64,000 nucleotides of DNA, from contig CAVWCR010000003.1 in NCBI GenBank assembly GCA_963753575.1, positions 2,046,001-2,110,000 of the forward strand. The letters are read 5' to 3'. Origin of the DNA: VAZQ01 sp963753575 (GTDB taxonomy: Bacteria > Pseudomonadota > Alphaproteobacteria > Rhizobiales > Xanthobacteraceae). Position numbers and translations under genes: made by a program. Below, piece by piece: positions 43,857 to 52,273 of the stretch. How positions within the stretch are numbered: the stretch's first letter is position 1; every line of letters starts with the position of its first letter. The notes beneath the pieces were generated by a model, which worked only from the letters and a program-made list of their open reading frames with translations, was not told the DNA's origin and ran no database searches.

Positions 43857-45350
43857 ATGAGTTCCAAGACCACTTGCGACGTCATCGTCATCGGCGGCGG
43901 CAGCGCCGCGCTCGAAGCCGCGATCTCGGCCCGGCAATCCGGCGCCGAAAGGGTCGTGATGGTTGAAAAGGCGCCCAAGCAGGAGTCGGGCGGCAACGCG
44001 CAATTCTCCCATGTCGGCTTCCGCTTCGTGCATTCAGGCGCCGAGGAGCTGCGCGAGTTCATGCCGCAGGTGCCGCAGGAGCGGTTTCGGCGGCTGCAAA
44101 TTCCGCTCTACACGCGGCAGAACTTCATCGACGATCTCAATCGCGTCACCCAGGGGCGCATCGATCCGGTGCTGGCCGAATGTCTGGTCGACCACTCGAA
44201 CGCCGCCGTGCACTGGATGAAAGACATCGGCGTGAAGTGGGAGCCCGAGAAAGTCACCGAGGTCGACGGCAAGCTCTACCTGCCGGGCGGGCACCACATC
44301 CATCCGATCGGCGGCGGCCCTGGCATGCTGGAGCAGCTGCGCGGCATTGCCTTCAGCGACCACGGGGTCGAAATCCGCTACGATTCACGCGTGCGCGCGT
44401 TCCACGGCAACGACCGGCGGGTCGAGGCGGTACGGGTGTCGGCGCCCGACGGCGAATATGATCTCGAGGCGCGCGCCATCATCGTGTGCGCCGGCGGCTT
44501 TCAGGCCAATCCGGAAATGCGCGCGCGCTATCTCGGACCGAATGCCGACATGATGAAGGTGCGCGGCAGCCGCCACAACACCGGCGAAGTTCTCAACACG
44601 CTGCTGGCGCTCGGCGTCAAGGCGGCCGGCCACTGGCAGGGCGCGCACATGTCCCCGATCGACGGCAACGCGCCGGCGGTCGAAACGCCGGCGATGAAGG
44701 ACGGCCAAGGCAACACGATGAACCGCTACGACTACCAGTTCGGCATCACCGTCAACGCGCTCGGGGAGCGCTTCTACGACGAGGGCGAAGCCAAGCACGC
44801 CTACACCTACGCCAAGACCGGCCGCCTGGTGCTGCAACAGCCCGGCGGCGTCGCCTTCCAGATCTACGACCAGACCGGCATCGACCTGTTCCGCCACGGC
44901 CGCGACTACGCGGCGACCAACGTCGAAGCGCCGACGCTCGCCGAGCTGGCGCAGAAGATCGGGATCGAACCCGAGCCGTTCCTCAAGACGATCGAAGAGT
45001 TCAACGCTGCCTGCCGCACCGACGTGGCGTTCATGCCGGGCGAGCTCGACGGCAAGGGTACCGTCGGCATTACGCCCAAGAAGTCGAACTGGGCCATGCC
45101 GATCGTCAAGGGACCGTTCCGCGCCTATCCGATCACCGGCGGCGTGACTTTCAGCTTCGGCGGCATCCAGGTCGACACGCAGGCGCGCGTGGTCAACACC
45201 TGCAACGAGCCGATCAGGGGGCTTTACGCCTCCGGCGACATCATCGGGCTGTTCTTCCACAACTACCCGTCCTGCACGGGCCAGACCCGCAATGCCGTCT
45301 TCAGCCATCTCGCCGGCCGCGGCGCCGGCGCGATGCTGAGCAAGAACTAA
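43857..45350 (+). CDS. FAD-dependent dehydrogenase (tricarballylate dehydrogenase/fumarate reductase-like)
   Basis: This 497-residue flavoprotein shows the FAD motif VIVIGGGSAALEAAISARQSGAERVVMVEKA, ESGGNAQFSH, ARAIIVCAGGFQANPEMR and the C-terminal FSFGGIQVDTQARVVNTCNEPIRGLYASGDI. The layout resembles TcuA tricarballylate dehydrogenase, a cytoplasmic flavoprotein that oxidises tricarboxylates; TcuB is not present here. The AT-rich leader with GCAGGAAA gives the ATG at 43857. It lies in a run with a racemase-fold protein and an MmgE/PrpD protein. Exact substrate uncertain. Confidence 0.82.
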   Translation: MSSKTTCDVIVIGGGSAALEAAISARQSGAERVVMVEKAPKQESGGNAQFSHVGFRFVHSGAEELREFMPQVPQERFRRLQIPLYTRQNFIDDLNRVTQGRIDPVLAECLVDHSNAAVHWMKDIGVKWEPEKVTEVDGKLYLPGGHHIHPIGGGPGMLEQLRGIAFSDHGVEIRYDSRVRAFHGNDRRVEAVRVSAPDGEYDLEARAIIVCAGGFQANPEMRARYLGPNADMMKVRGSRHNTGEVLNTLLALGVKAAGHWQGAHMSPIDGNAPAVETPAMKDGQGNTMNRYDYQFGITVNALGERFYDEGEAKHAYTYAKTGRLVLQQPGGVAFQIYDQTGIDLFRHGRDYAATNVEAPTLAELAQKIGIEPEPFLKTIEEFNAACRTDVAFMPGELDGKGTVGITPKKSNWAMPIVKGPFRAYPITGGVTFSFGGIQVDTQARVVNTCNEPIRGLYASGDIIGLFFHNYPSCTGQTRNAVFSHLAGRGAGAMLSKN

Positions 45351-45375
45351 GAATTGGGTCTTGGGAGGAAACAAC

Positions 45376-46785
45376 ATGGCGAAAGCGCCCGTCGCGCAGG
45401 GACCGCGCGCTATTGAGAAGCTTGCCGAATGGGTCTTGGCGGTGCGCGCGCAGGACATCCCGGCGGCGACCGTCAATCAGACCAAGCTTCTTATCCTCGA
45501 CACCATCGGCTGCGGCTTCGCAGCGTTCGAGGAGGACGGAGCAGTCGCAGTGCTGCAGACGCTCGCCCAGATGGGTGGCGCGCCGCAATGCACGGTGCTC
45601 GGCAGCACGAGCAAGACTAGCGCGCCCAACGCGGTGCTGGTCAACGGCTCGCTCATCCGCATGCTCGACCTCAACGATTACGTCAACACCAAGAGCGGCC
45701 AGATCGGCGGCCATCCGAGCGACAACATCCCGGTCGCGCTCGCGGCCGGCGAATTGAGCGGCGCGGCCGGCAGCAACATCATCACTTCGATCGTGCTCGG
45801 CTACGAGATCTACGGCCGCTTCAAGGAGCTGATGGACCGCGACGGCGACTGGGACGGCGTCACGGTCTCAGGCTTCGTCGCCCCGGCCATGGCCGGACGC
45901 CTGATGGGGCTTGATGTGCGTCAGATCGCGCATGCGCTGGCGCTCTCGGGCGCACGCGCGATCACGCCGCTCGCGGTGCGCCACGGCGACATCTCGGGCG
46001 CCAAGAACGTCGCCAATGCGCTGGTTGCGCAGAACGGCGTGCAGGCGACGATCCTGGCCAAGTACGGCATGACCGGCCCGCTCGACCTGTTCGAGAACCG
46101 GCATGGCCTCAAGTCGGTGTTTCCGGGCATCAACTGGATGGAGTCGATCACCGCCCCGCTGCCGCCCGACAGCTACATCATGGGCTGCCACATGAAGGCC
46201 TTCCCGTGCCTCGCGACCGGCCAGGGCGTCGTCGCCGCCGGCCTCGCGATGCACAAAGAGATCAACGGCGACGTTGACCGGCTCAAAGAGATCACGGTTT
46301 CGATCGCCGACACACCCTCGCTGCAGCGTCAGAAGGAGGATCCGGGCCGGGTCAATCCGCAGTCGCGCGAGGCGGCCGACCACAGCTTCAACTTCCTCGC
46401 CGCGGTCGCCATGATCGACGGCAAGTTCGGCCTGCACTCGTTTGACAACGACCGCTGGAACGACCCCAAGGTGCGCGCCGTCATGGCACGGCTCTCGATC
46501 GTGTGCGACGGCACCCTCAACGGCCGCTCGCCCGGTGCCTTCCCGTGCGCGATCCGCGCCACCGGCACCGACGGGAAGAGCTATCTCGCCGAGGTGCTCG
46601 ATCCGCCCGGCTTCTCGCGCAAGGGCATCGATGCGCAGGCCGTGCTCGACAAGTTCAACTCGATCACGGAAGACCGCCTCGGCCCAAGCTCAAGGCAACG
46701 CATTGTCGATGCCGCGATGGGGCTCGACAAGAGCGCGTCGTGCGCGCAACTGACCGAGGCACTTGCGGGGGCGTCGAAGGCGTAG
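45376..46785 (+). CDS. MmgE/PrpD family protein (2-methylcitrate dehydratase-like)
   Basis: This 469-residue protein has the MmgE/PrpD fold: KLLILDTIGCGFAAFEEDGA at the N-terminus, LVNGSLIRMLDLNDYVNTKSGQIGGHPSDNIPVALAAGE as the conserved core, YEIYGRFKELMDRDGDWDGVT, and GCHMKAFPCLATGQGVVAA. Family members dehydrate 2-methylcitrate or isomerise itaconate-type acids. With the TcuA-like dehydrogenase upstream, a pathway for a branched or substituted tricarboxylic acid is a reasonable inference. The ATG at 45376 has a GGGAGGAAACAAC ribosome site. Converges with marR. Confidence 0.83.
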   Translation: MAKAPVAQGPRAIEKLAEWVLAVRAQDIPAATVNQTKLLILDTIGCGFAAFEEDGAVAVLQTLAQMGGAPQCTVLGSTSKTSAPNAVLVNGSLIRMLDLNDYVNTKSGQIGGHPSDNIPVALAAGELSGAAGSNIITSIVLGYEIYGRFKELMDRDGDWDGVTVSGFVAPAMAGRLMGLDVRQIAHALALSGARAITPLAVRHGDISGAKNVANALVAQNGVQATILAKYGMTGPLDLFENRHGLKSVFPGINWMESITAPLPPDSYIMGCHMKAFPCLATGQGVVAAGLAMHKEINGDVDRLKEITVSIADTPSLQRQKEDPGRVNPQSREAADHSFNFLAAVAMIDGKFGLHSFDNDRWNDPKVRAVMARLSIVCDGTLNGRSPGAFPCAIRATGTDGKSYLAEVLDPPGFSRKGIDAQAVLDKFNSITEDRLGPSSRQRIVDAAMGLDKSASCAQLTEALAGASKA

Positions 46786-46794
46786 ATCGCTGCG

Positions 46795-47379
46795 CTAAGG
46801 TGCCGCCCCGCGCCCTGCCCTCGTCCGGCGCCCGAGCTGCGACAGCTCGCGCGTCGACGGAATACGGCGCAACGGCGTCAGCGACGCCATCGCGTCAGCC
46901 GAAAGGTTTTCGATCAGCGCAAGCAACGTCCGCCGCGTGGCAGCGACGTCGCTTGATGCGACGCCCCGCAAGGCGGCGTCATTCACCTCCTGCGCGAGCG
47001 GTACGAGCTTCGCCTCCAGCGCGCGTCCTTCCGGCGTGAGGAACACCTGCATCTCCTTGCGGCTCGCCGGATTACGCCGGCGCGTCACGTAGCCGCGCTG
47101 CGCCATCGCCTTGAGCGCCGCAAACGTCGTGGGCTCCATCACGCCCGCCCGCGCGCTCAATTCGCGCTGCGTGATCCCCTCGGCTTCCCACAGGATGCGC
47201 AGGAACGTCCAATGGCCATACGAGACCGCATGCTCGGTGAGTCGCATCTGCAGCGCGCGGGCGAGCCCGCGCGCCGCGAGCTTGACCAGGTGCGCAAATC
47301 GCTCCTCGTGCGCGGCAGGCCGTACGCTCCGCCGAATGCCAACATTGGCGGGCCTTGCTATACGCGCCGCGCGGTTCAT
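46795..47379 (-). CDS. MarR-family transcriptional regulator
   Basis: This 194-residue winged-helix regulator shows the MarR core: YGHWTFLRILWEAEGITQRELSARAGVMEPTTFAALKAMAQRGYVTRRRNPASRKEMQVFLTPEGRAL, flanked by dimerisation helices. A basic N-terminal arm (about 25 residues) and a basic C-terminal tail (TRAGRGAAP) extend it. It is divergent from the bicupin-eutA genes, and a 20-bp palindrome in between is its likely operator; effector unknown but probably a phenolic or other small acid. Confidence 0.88.
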   Translation of the reverse strand: MNRAARIARPANVGIRRSVRPAAHEERFAHLVKLAARGLARALQMRLTEHAVSYGHWTFLRILWEAEGITQRELSARAGVMEPTTFAALKAMAQRGYVTRRRNPASRKEMQVFLTPEGRALEAKLVPLAQEVNDAALRGVASSDVAATRRTLLALIENLSADAMASLTPLRRIPSTRELSQLGRRTRAGRGAAP

Positions 47380-47442
47380 GGTTCCCTTTTCCCCGCTCCG
47401 GCCGCCGCGTCTCGACAGCCGGGCCGGAACGGATTAAGATTG

Positions 47443-47462
47443 ACACTTAGAGGGCTAAGTGT
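47443..47462. promoter_or_regulatory. Probable MarR operator palindrome
   Basis: ACACTTAG and CTAAGTGT (8-bp perfect arms) flank AGGG. It lies 64 nt from the marR start and 43 nt before the bicupin start, where a dimeric MarR repressor would block the divergent promoters. Confidence 0.7.
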
Positions 47463-47505
47463 GACGCAAAATTCCATCCCTGTCGAGGAGAGCCGAGGAA
47501 AATCC

Positions 47506-48621
47506 ATGAACAAACCGCTGTCGGAACATCCCAAGCTGTTGCTCGATCCCTATCTCGCTTGGTGCGACAAGGAAGGCGCGCCGATCACCGAGGACTTCGG
47601 CATCGATCTCCTGACCATCCCGACCGCGCCCTGGCCGCGCTTCGGCGTCGATGGCGCGATCGCGCACCTCAAGGGCCGCGGCGACTTCGTCTCCATCTTC
47701 GTCCTTGACCTTGCGCCCGGCGCGCAGACCTCGCCGCAGAAGCACCTCTATGAGGAGGTCGTCTACGTCCTCTCCGGCTATGGCAGCACCACCGTCGAGA
47801 CGAGCGACGGCCGCAAGCACAGTTTCGAATGGGGCCCCAAGAGCCTGTTCGCGCTGCCGCTCAATGCCCGCTACCAGCACTTCAATACGTCGGGCCGCGA
47901 GCGCGCGCGGCTTGCCTCGGTCAACAATCTCTGCCTCCAGCTCAACCTGTTCCATAACGAGCAGTTCGTGTTCGACAATCCGTACGAGTTCCCGGAGCGG
48001 CAGGGTGCGGCGACGCACTTCAGCGGCGAAGGCGAGTTCGTGCCGGTGCGACCCGGCCGCAACATGTGGGAGACGAATTTCATTCCCGACCTTTCGGCCT
48101 TCGAGCTCAAGACCTGGGTCGAGCGCGGCGCCGGCGGCTCGAACATGATGTTCGTGCTGGCCGACGGCACCATGCACGCGCACACCTCGCAGATGCCGGT
48201 CGGCACCTACAAGAAAGGCCACCGCCACGGGCCGGACTTCCACGTCTTCGCCGTCACCGGGCATGGCTATTCGCTCCTTTGGTACGATATCGCCAAGGAC
48301 CTGGTGCGCGTCGACTGGAAACATGGCGTCGTGTTCGCGCCGCCCGACCAGATGTTCCATCAGCACTTCAACACCTCGCGCGATCCGGCGCGCTATCTCG
48401 CGGTCGCGTTCGGGGGCCTGCGCTATCCGTTCACCGAATCGAAGCGCCACGTCTTCAAGGGCATGGACGTCACCGTGAAGGACGGCGGCTGCCAGATCGA
48501 ATATGAGGACCAGGATCCGCGCGTCCACCGCATCTATCTCGACGAGCTTGCCAAGCACGGCGTCACGTCCGGCATGGGAAAGTTCATCGACGAGAGCGCC
48601 TACACGAAGACGCCGGCCTGA
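47506..48621 (+). CDS. Bicupin protein (two cupin domains)
   Basis: This 371-residue protein has two cupin barrels. The first has FVLDLAPGAQTSPQKHLYEEVVYVLSGYGSTTV with a weaker metal set. The second has MPVGTYKKGHRHGPDFHVFAVTGHGYSLLW with a good metal-binding HRH...H set, then the late PPDQMFHQHFNTSRDPARYLA histidines. Such proteins include gentisate dioxygenase-like enzymes and sugar or polyamine binding cupins; the dioxygenase role is unproven. Start ATG 47506 has a GAGGAAAATCC ribosome site. It is under the MarR operator and 10 nt before eutA. Confidence 0.78.
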   Translation: MNKPLSEHPKLLLDPYLAWCDKEGAPITEDFGIDLLTIPTAPWPRFGVDGAIAHLKGRGDFVSIFVLDLAPGAQTSPQKHLYEEVVYVLSGYGSTTVETSDGRKHSFEWGPKSLFALPLNARYQHFNTSGRERARLASVNNLCLQLNLFHNEQFVFDNPYEFPERQGAATHFSGEGEFVPVRPGRNMWETNFIPDLSAFELKTWVERGAGGSNMMFVLADGTMHAHTSQMPVGTYKKGHRHGPDFHVFAVTGHGYSLLWYDIAKDLVRVDWKHGVVFAPPDQMFHQHFNTSRDPARYLAVAFGGLRYPFTESKRHVFKGMDVTVKDGGCQIEYEDQDPRVHRIYLDELAKHGVTSGMGKFIDESAYTKTPA

Positions 48622-48631
48622 CCACACCGCG

Positions 48632-50140
48632 ATGCACGACCTCGAATTCGACCACATGCATATGGCCTCCAGCGAGGAGGTCAACGAGGTCGCCTGGGCC
48701 GCCGACAACGTGGAGTTGACCACGGTCGGCATCGACATCGGCTCCTCCACCTCACACCTGATGTTCGCGCAGGTCCACCTGCAGCGGCTCGGCACCGCGC
48801 TGTCGAGCCGCTTCGTGGTGGTCAACCGCAGGATCATCTGGCAGTCGCCGATCCTGCTCACGCCTTACCTGTCCGACTTCACCATCGACACCGACGAGCT
48901 CGCGGGCTTCATCGGCGGCTGCTACCAGTATGCCGGCATCGAGCCCGCCGACATCGACAGCGGCGCCGTGATCCTGACCGGTGAGGCGATCAAGCGCCGC
49001 AACGCCCGCGCCATCGCCGATCTGTTCTCCGAAGAAGCCGGCCGCTTCGTCTGCGCCTCGGCCGGCCACCACATGGAGTGCCAGCTTGCCGCGCATGGCT
49101 CAGGCGCGGTCGCGCTCTCGCGCGGCCACAATGCGACGCTGCTCAACGTCGATATCGGCGGCGGCACCACCAAGCTCACGCTGATCGAAAAGGGGCGCAT
49201 CCTGGCGACCGTCGCGATCGCGGTCGGCGGGCGGCTGCTGGTCGAGGACCCTAAGCAGGGGCTCGTCCGCATCGAGGATCCCGCCCGGGACGTGGCGGCA
49301 AGCCTCGGCATCGCGCTCACGCTTGGCCGGCCGCTCAAGCCGGAAGACCGCGCCCGCATCGTCACCCGCATGGTCCGCATGGTCATGGGCCTGATCGACC
49401 TGCGCGCGCCCGGCGAGCTTGCCCGCCGCCTGCTGGTCACCGATCCCTGGCCGGCGCATCTCGCCAACAAGGGCATCGACGCGCTCACCTTTTCCGGCGG
49501 CGTCGCCGAGTATCTCTACAAACGCGAGAACCGCCGCTTCGGCGACCTGGGCGAGGAGTTCGCTCGCGAGCTTGCACGTGCGCTCGCCCACCGGCGCGAT
49601 CTTCCGCCGGTGTGGGACCCGGGCCAGGGCATCCGCGCGACCGTGATCGGCGCGGCGCAGTTCTCGGTGCAGACCAGCGGCAACACGATCGCGATCAGCA
49701 GGCCCGACGAGCTGCCGCTGCAGAACCTGCCGGTCATCGCCTGCGATGTCGCGCTCGGGGAGACGATTGAGCCAGAGGCGATCGCCGCCGCGGTGCGACA
49801 GGGCATGACGCTGGCCGACATCGAGGAAGGCGCGAGCCCGGTTGCGCTGGCCTTCTCCTGGAGTGGCGATCCCTCACACGCGCGGCTCTCCGCGCTCGCG
49901 GCGGGCCTGTGTGGGGCGCTGCCGAAGACGCTTGCTGGCGGCCTTCCCATCGTGCTGCTGATCGACGGCGACATCGGCATGAGTCTGGGCCGCATCATCC
50001 GCACCGAGACCGCGCCGGGCGCCAACGTGATCGCGATCGACGGCGTACAGCTCAAGCAGTTCGACTACGTCGATATCGGCCGGGTCATCGAGGTAACCAA
50101 CGTCGTGCCGATCATCATCAAGTCGCTGCTGTTCAAGTAG
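48632..50140 (+). CDS. eutA: EutA-like reactivating factor for a B12-dependent lyase
   Basis: This 502-residue ASKHA-fold ATPase family protein matches EutA, which reactivates ethanolamine ammonia-lyase by releasing damaged cobalamin using ATP. The phosphate-binding motifs are visible: TTVGIDIGSSTSHLMFAQ at the N-terminus, LLNVDIGGGTTKLTLIEKG in the middle, and IDALTFSGGVAEYLYKRE. eutB and eutC, its normal partners, are not in the window. It is coupled to a bicupin under MarR control, an unusual context. Start ATG 48632 follows the bicupin stop by 10 nt. Confidence 0.82.
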   Translation: MHDLEFDHMHMASSEEVNEVAWAADNVELTTVGIDIGSSTSHLMFAQVHLQRLGTALSSRFVVVNRRIIWQSPILLTPYLSDFTIDTDELAGFIGGCYQYAGIEPADIDSGAVILTGEAIKRRNARAIADLFSEEAGRFVCASAGHHMECQLAAHGSGAVALSRGHNATLLNVDIGGGTTKLTLIEKGRILATVAIAVGGRLLVEDPKQGLVRIEDPARDVAASLGIALTLGRPLKPEDRARIVTRMVRMVMGLIDLRAPGELARRLLVTDPWPAHLANKGIDALTFSGGVAEYLYKRENRRFGDLGEEFARELARALAHRRDLPPVWDPGQGIRATVIGAAQFSVQTSGNTIAISRPDELPLQNLPVIACDVALGETIEPEAIAAAVRQGMTLADIEEGASPVALAFSWSGDPSHARLSALAAGLCGALPKTLAGGLPIVLLIDGDIGMSLGRIIRTETAPGANVIAIDGVQLKQFDYVDIGRVIEVTNVVPIIIKSLLFK

Positions 50141-50149
50141 CCGCGGACG

Positions 50150-51523
50150 CTAGGACGTCTTCTGCTCCGGCGCCATTTCCTTAGCCGCCCGGATGAGCTC
50201 CTGCTCGAGCCGCTCGATCAGGGCGACGTCCTCGCCGCGCTCCGAGCGCGCACGGCGCATGCGGACGAGGCTCGCGGCAGTCGACTCGAGTTCCCAGGAG
50301 GCGCGGGCAAAGCTCAGTGCTTCGGACAAATGATCTTCCGCGGCCTCCTCGTCGCGGCCAAGTACCGCCAGCTCCATCAGGGTTGCGTGGTCCCAATAGT
50401 CCGGATTTTTCTCGGCCTTGCGCGTCGCCGAGTAGCGCACCACCGGCAGCAGGCCGGCTTGGCGCTCATCCCGCTTGTCCTGCAGCTCCATGAGCGACAC
50501 CGCGTTCACGCCCGGATAGGCGTCGCGCCAGTCGGCCTGAAAGCCCTCCAGATAGGTGTCGATCGCACGGCGCAGCAGGCTGCGCGCTTCCGGGCGCTTG
50601 GCCTCGCGCGCGATCTCCCAGCGGTCCTTGTAGATGCGGCCCAGAAGCCCGTTCGTTTCGCTCGAGGGGCCGAACTGCTCGATCACGCCTTTGAGAATCT
50701 TCTCCGCATCATCGAAGCGGCCGACGCGATTGAGCGCAAACCCCAGCTGCTCGCGCATCATCTTGGCCTGCTGCAACGGCGCCGGCATGCGGTCGTAAAG
50801 CGTGATCATGCCGTCATACGCCTTCACGTCGCGCAGCGAGAGGAACAGGTCCACCACGATGCCAGCCTCGACGTCGACCAGGCTTGCAAGGCCTGGCTCA
50901 TTCGCGATTTTCTCCACGGCCTCGGCGCCCTCGCGCACCGCGGCGTTGAGCCGGTCCTTGTACTTCTTGGAATAGTCGACGCTTTGCCGAAAGACATCGG
51001 TCTTGGTGTGGTCGATCTCCCAGCGCGGCAAGTCGTCGATCAGCTGGAACATCGGGCTGTCATCACGACCGGTATCGCGCGCCTCGCGCAGCAGGGCCCG
51101 GATGGCCGCGATCGGCGCTTCGATATCGATCGGTTCGCCCTTGCCATCAGTGCGATAGGCGATCCCGCGTACGAGCGCGATATCGAACGGGATCACCGTC
51201 CCCTCCACGAAGATTATCGCCGTGCTGCGCGGTCGCAGCGCATGCCGGATGCCAAGCTCGTAGAACACATTGGGGTTGGCGCCGGTGATATCGGCCACGG
51301 CGTAATGACAAAGCATCAGCCGCTCGAACATCGGCTTGTGGATCGTGCCGCCGATCTTCTCCTCGTCCGCACGTACCGGCTCAAGGCCGGCCTGCACGAC
51401 GGCTGGCGCTATGATGTTGTGATAGACCTTGTCGAAGTTGGTAACGCGCCCGGCCGCATCGGTCTTGGTGCCGAACGGCATGAGCACAAAGCAAAGCGGC
51501 GCCAGTTGTTGGGTATTGTCCAC
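50150..51523 (-). CDS. TIR/nucleoside-deoxyribosyltransferase-like domain with TRAFs-binding/TPR region
   Basis: This 457-residue protein begins with a nucleotide-acting domain: CFVLMPFGTKTD, then AGLEPVRADEEKIGGTIHKPMFERLMLCHYAVADITGANPNVFYELGIRHALRP, a pattern shared with TIR-like and deoxyribosyltransferase-like domains, with the candidate glutamate in FYELG. From about residue 190 helical repeats follow (DDAEKILKGVIEQFGPSSETNGLLGRIYKDRW), matching the TRAFs-binding (DUF4071) region also found in eukaryotic ASK-type kinases. A signalling or conflict-system effector role is an inference. The start is a GTG at 51523; it converges on eutA with 9 nt between. Confidence 0.72.
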   Translation of the reverse strand: MDNTQQLAPLCFVLMPFGTKTDAAGRVTNFDKVYHNIIAPAVVQAGLEPVRADEEKIGGTIHKPMFERLMLCHYAVADITGANPNVFYELGIRHALRPRSTAIIFVEGTVIPFDIALVRGIAYRTDGKGEPIDIEAPIAAIRALLREARDTGRDDSPMFQLIDDLPRWEIDHTKTDVFRQSVDYSKKYKDRLNAAVREGAEAVEKIANEPGLASLVDVEAGIVVDLFLSLRDVKAYDGMITLYDRMPAPLQQAKMMREQLGFALNRVGRFDDAEKILKGVIEQFGPSSETNGLLGRIYKDRWEIAREAKRPEARSLLRRAIDTYLEGFQADWRDAYPGVNAVSLMELQDKRDERQAGLLPVVRYSATRKAEKNPDYWDHATLMELAVLGRDEEAAEDHLSEALSFARASWELESTAASLVRMRRARSERGEDVALIERLEQELIRAAKEMAPEQKTS

Positions 51524-51618
51524 GGAATGTCCTTGCGCCCCTCGTGCCGCCCACCCGCATTGCGGGATACAGTGTATGAATTAAAAATCGGCCAAAACAG
51601 GCCCAATTGAGGAACACA

Positions 51619-52269
51619 ATGCCCGCCAAGAAGATGCCCACCAGGAAAAAATCCGCCAAGAAAACGCCGACCAAGACGAAGCCCGCCAAAGCAATGGCGC
51701 CGATCCGCCTCCCCATCGTCCCGCAGGAGCGCTTCACGCCCGCCCAGAAGGCGCTTGTCGAGGCGATCAGCTCGGGCCCGCGCGGCCAGTTCAAGATGAG
51801 TGGACCGTTCTATTGCTATCTGCACGCGCCCGGGTTTGGGGAGCTGGCGCAGAAGCTCGGCGCCCATTGCCGCTTCGGCACCAGCATTCCGCCGCGGCTC
51901 TCGGAGTTTGCGATCCTGGTCACGGCGCAGCACTGGAAGGCGCACTATGAATGGACCGCGCATGCGCCCATTGCAGAGAAGCAAGGGGTCAAGCCGGAGA
52001 CGGTCCGCGATCTGCGCGCCGGCCGCCCCCCCAAGAAGGCGCCTAAGGACGAGCAGGCGATCTATGCCTTCGCCAAGGAGCTCTATCGCGACCGGCGGGT
52101 GAGCGATCGCACCTACAAGAGCGTCAACACCCTCCTGGGCGACGCCGGCACGGTCGAGCTCGTCGGCCTGCTGGGCTACTACGCAATGGTGGCGATGACG
52201 CTCGACGTCTTCCGGATGCCGGTGCCGGAGGGCACAGCCCTACCGTTCGCCGAGCCAGCGATCCGCTGA
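51619..52269 (+). CDS. Carboxymuconolactone decarboxylase-family protein with lysine-rich N-terminal tail
   Basis: This 216-residue protein has an AhpD/CMD-like helical fold: LAQKLGAHCRFGTSIPPRLSEFAILVTAQHWKAHYEWTAHAPIAEKQG and the late VELVGLLGYYAMVAMTLDVF. It lacks the CxxC redox pair of AhpD, so a decarboxylase-type or unknown activity is more likely. The first 28 residues are Lys/Pro/Ala-rich (MPAKKMPTRKKSAKKTPTK), like the tail of H1-type proteins. ATG 51619 has a TTGAGGAACACA leader. It diverges from the TIR-like gene and converges with the EAL gene. Confidence 0.8.
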   Translation: MPAKKMPTRKKSAKKTPTKTKPAKAMAPIRLPIVPQERFTPAQKALVEAISSGPRGQFKMSGPFYCYLHAPGFGELAQKLGAHCRFGTSIPPRLSEFAILVTAQHWKAHYEWTAHAPIAEKQGVKPETVRDLRAGRPPKKAPKDEQAIYAFAKELYRDRRVSDRTYKSVNTLLGDAGTVELVGLLGYYAMVAMTLDVFRMPVPEGTALPFAEPAIR

Positions 52270-52273
52270 CGCG

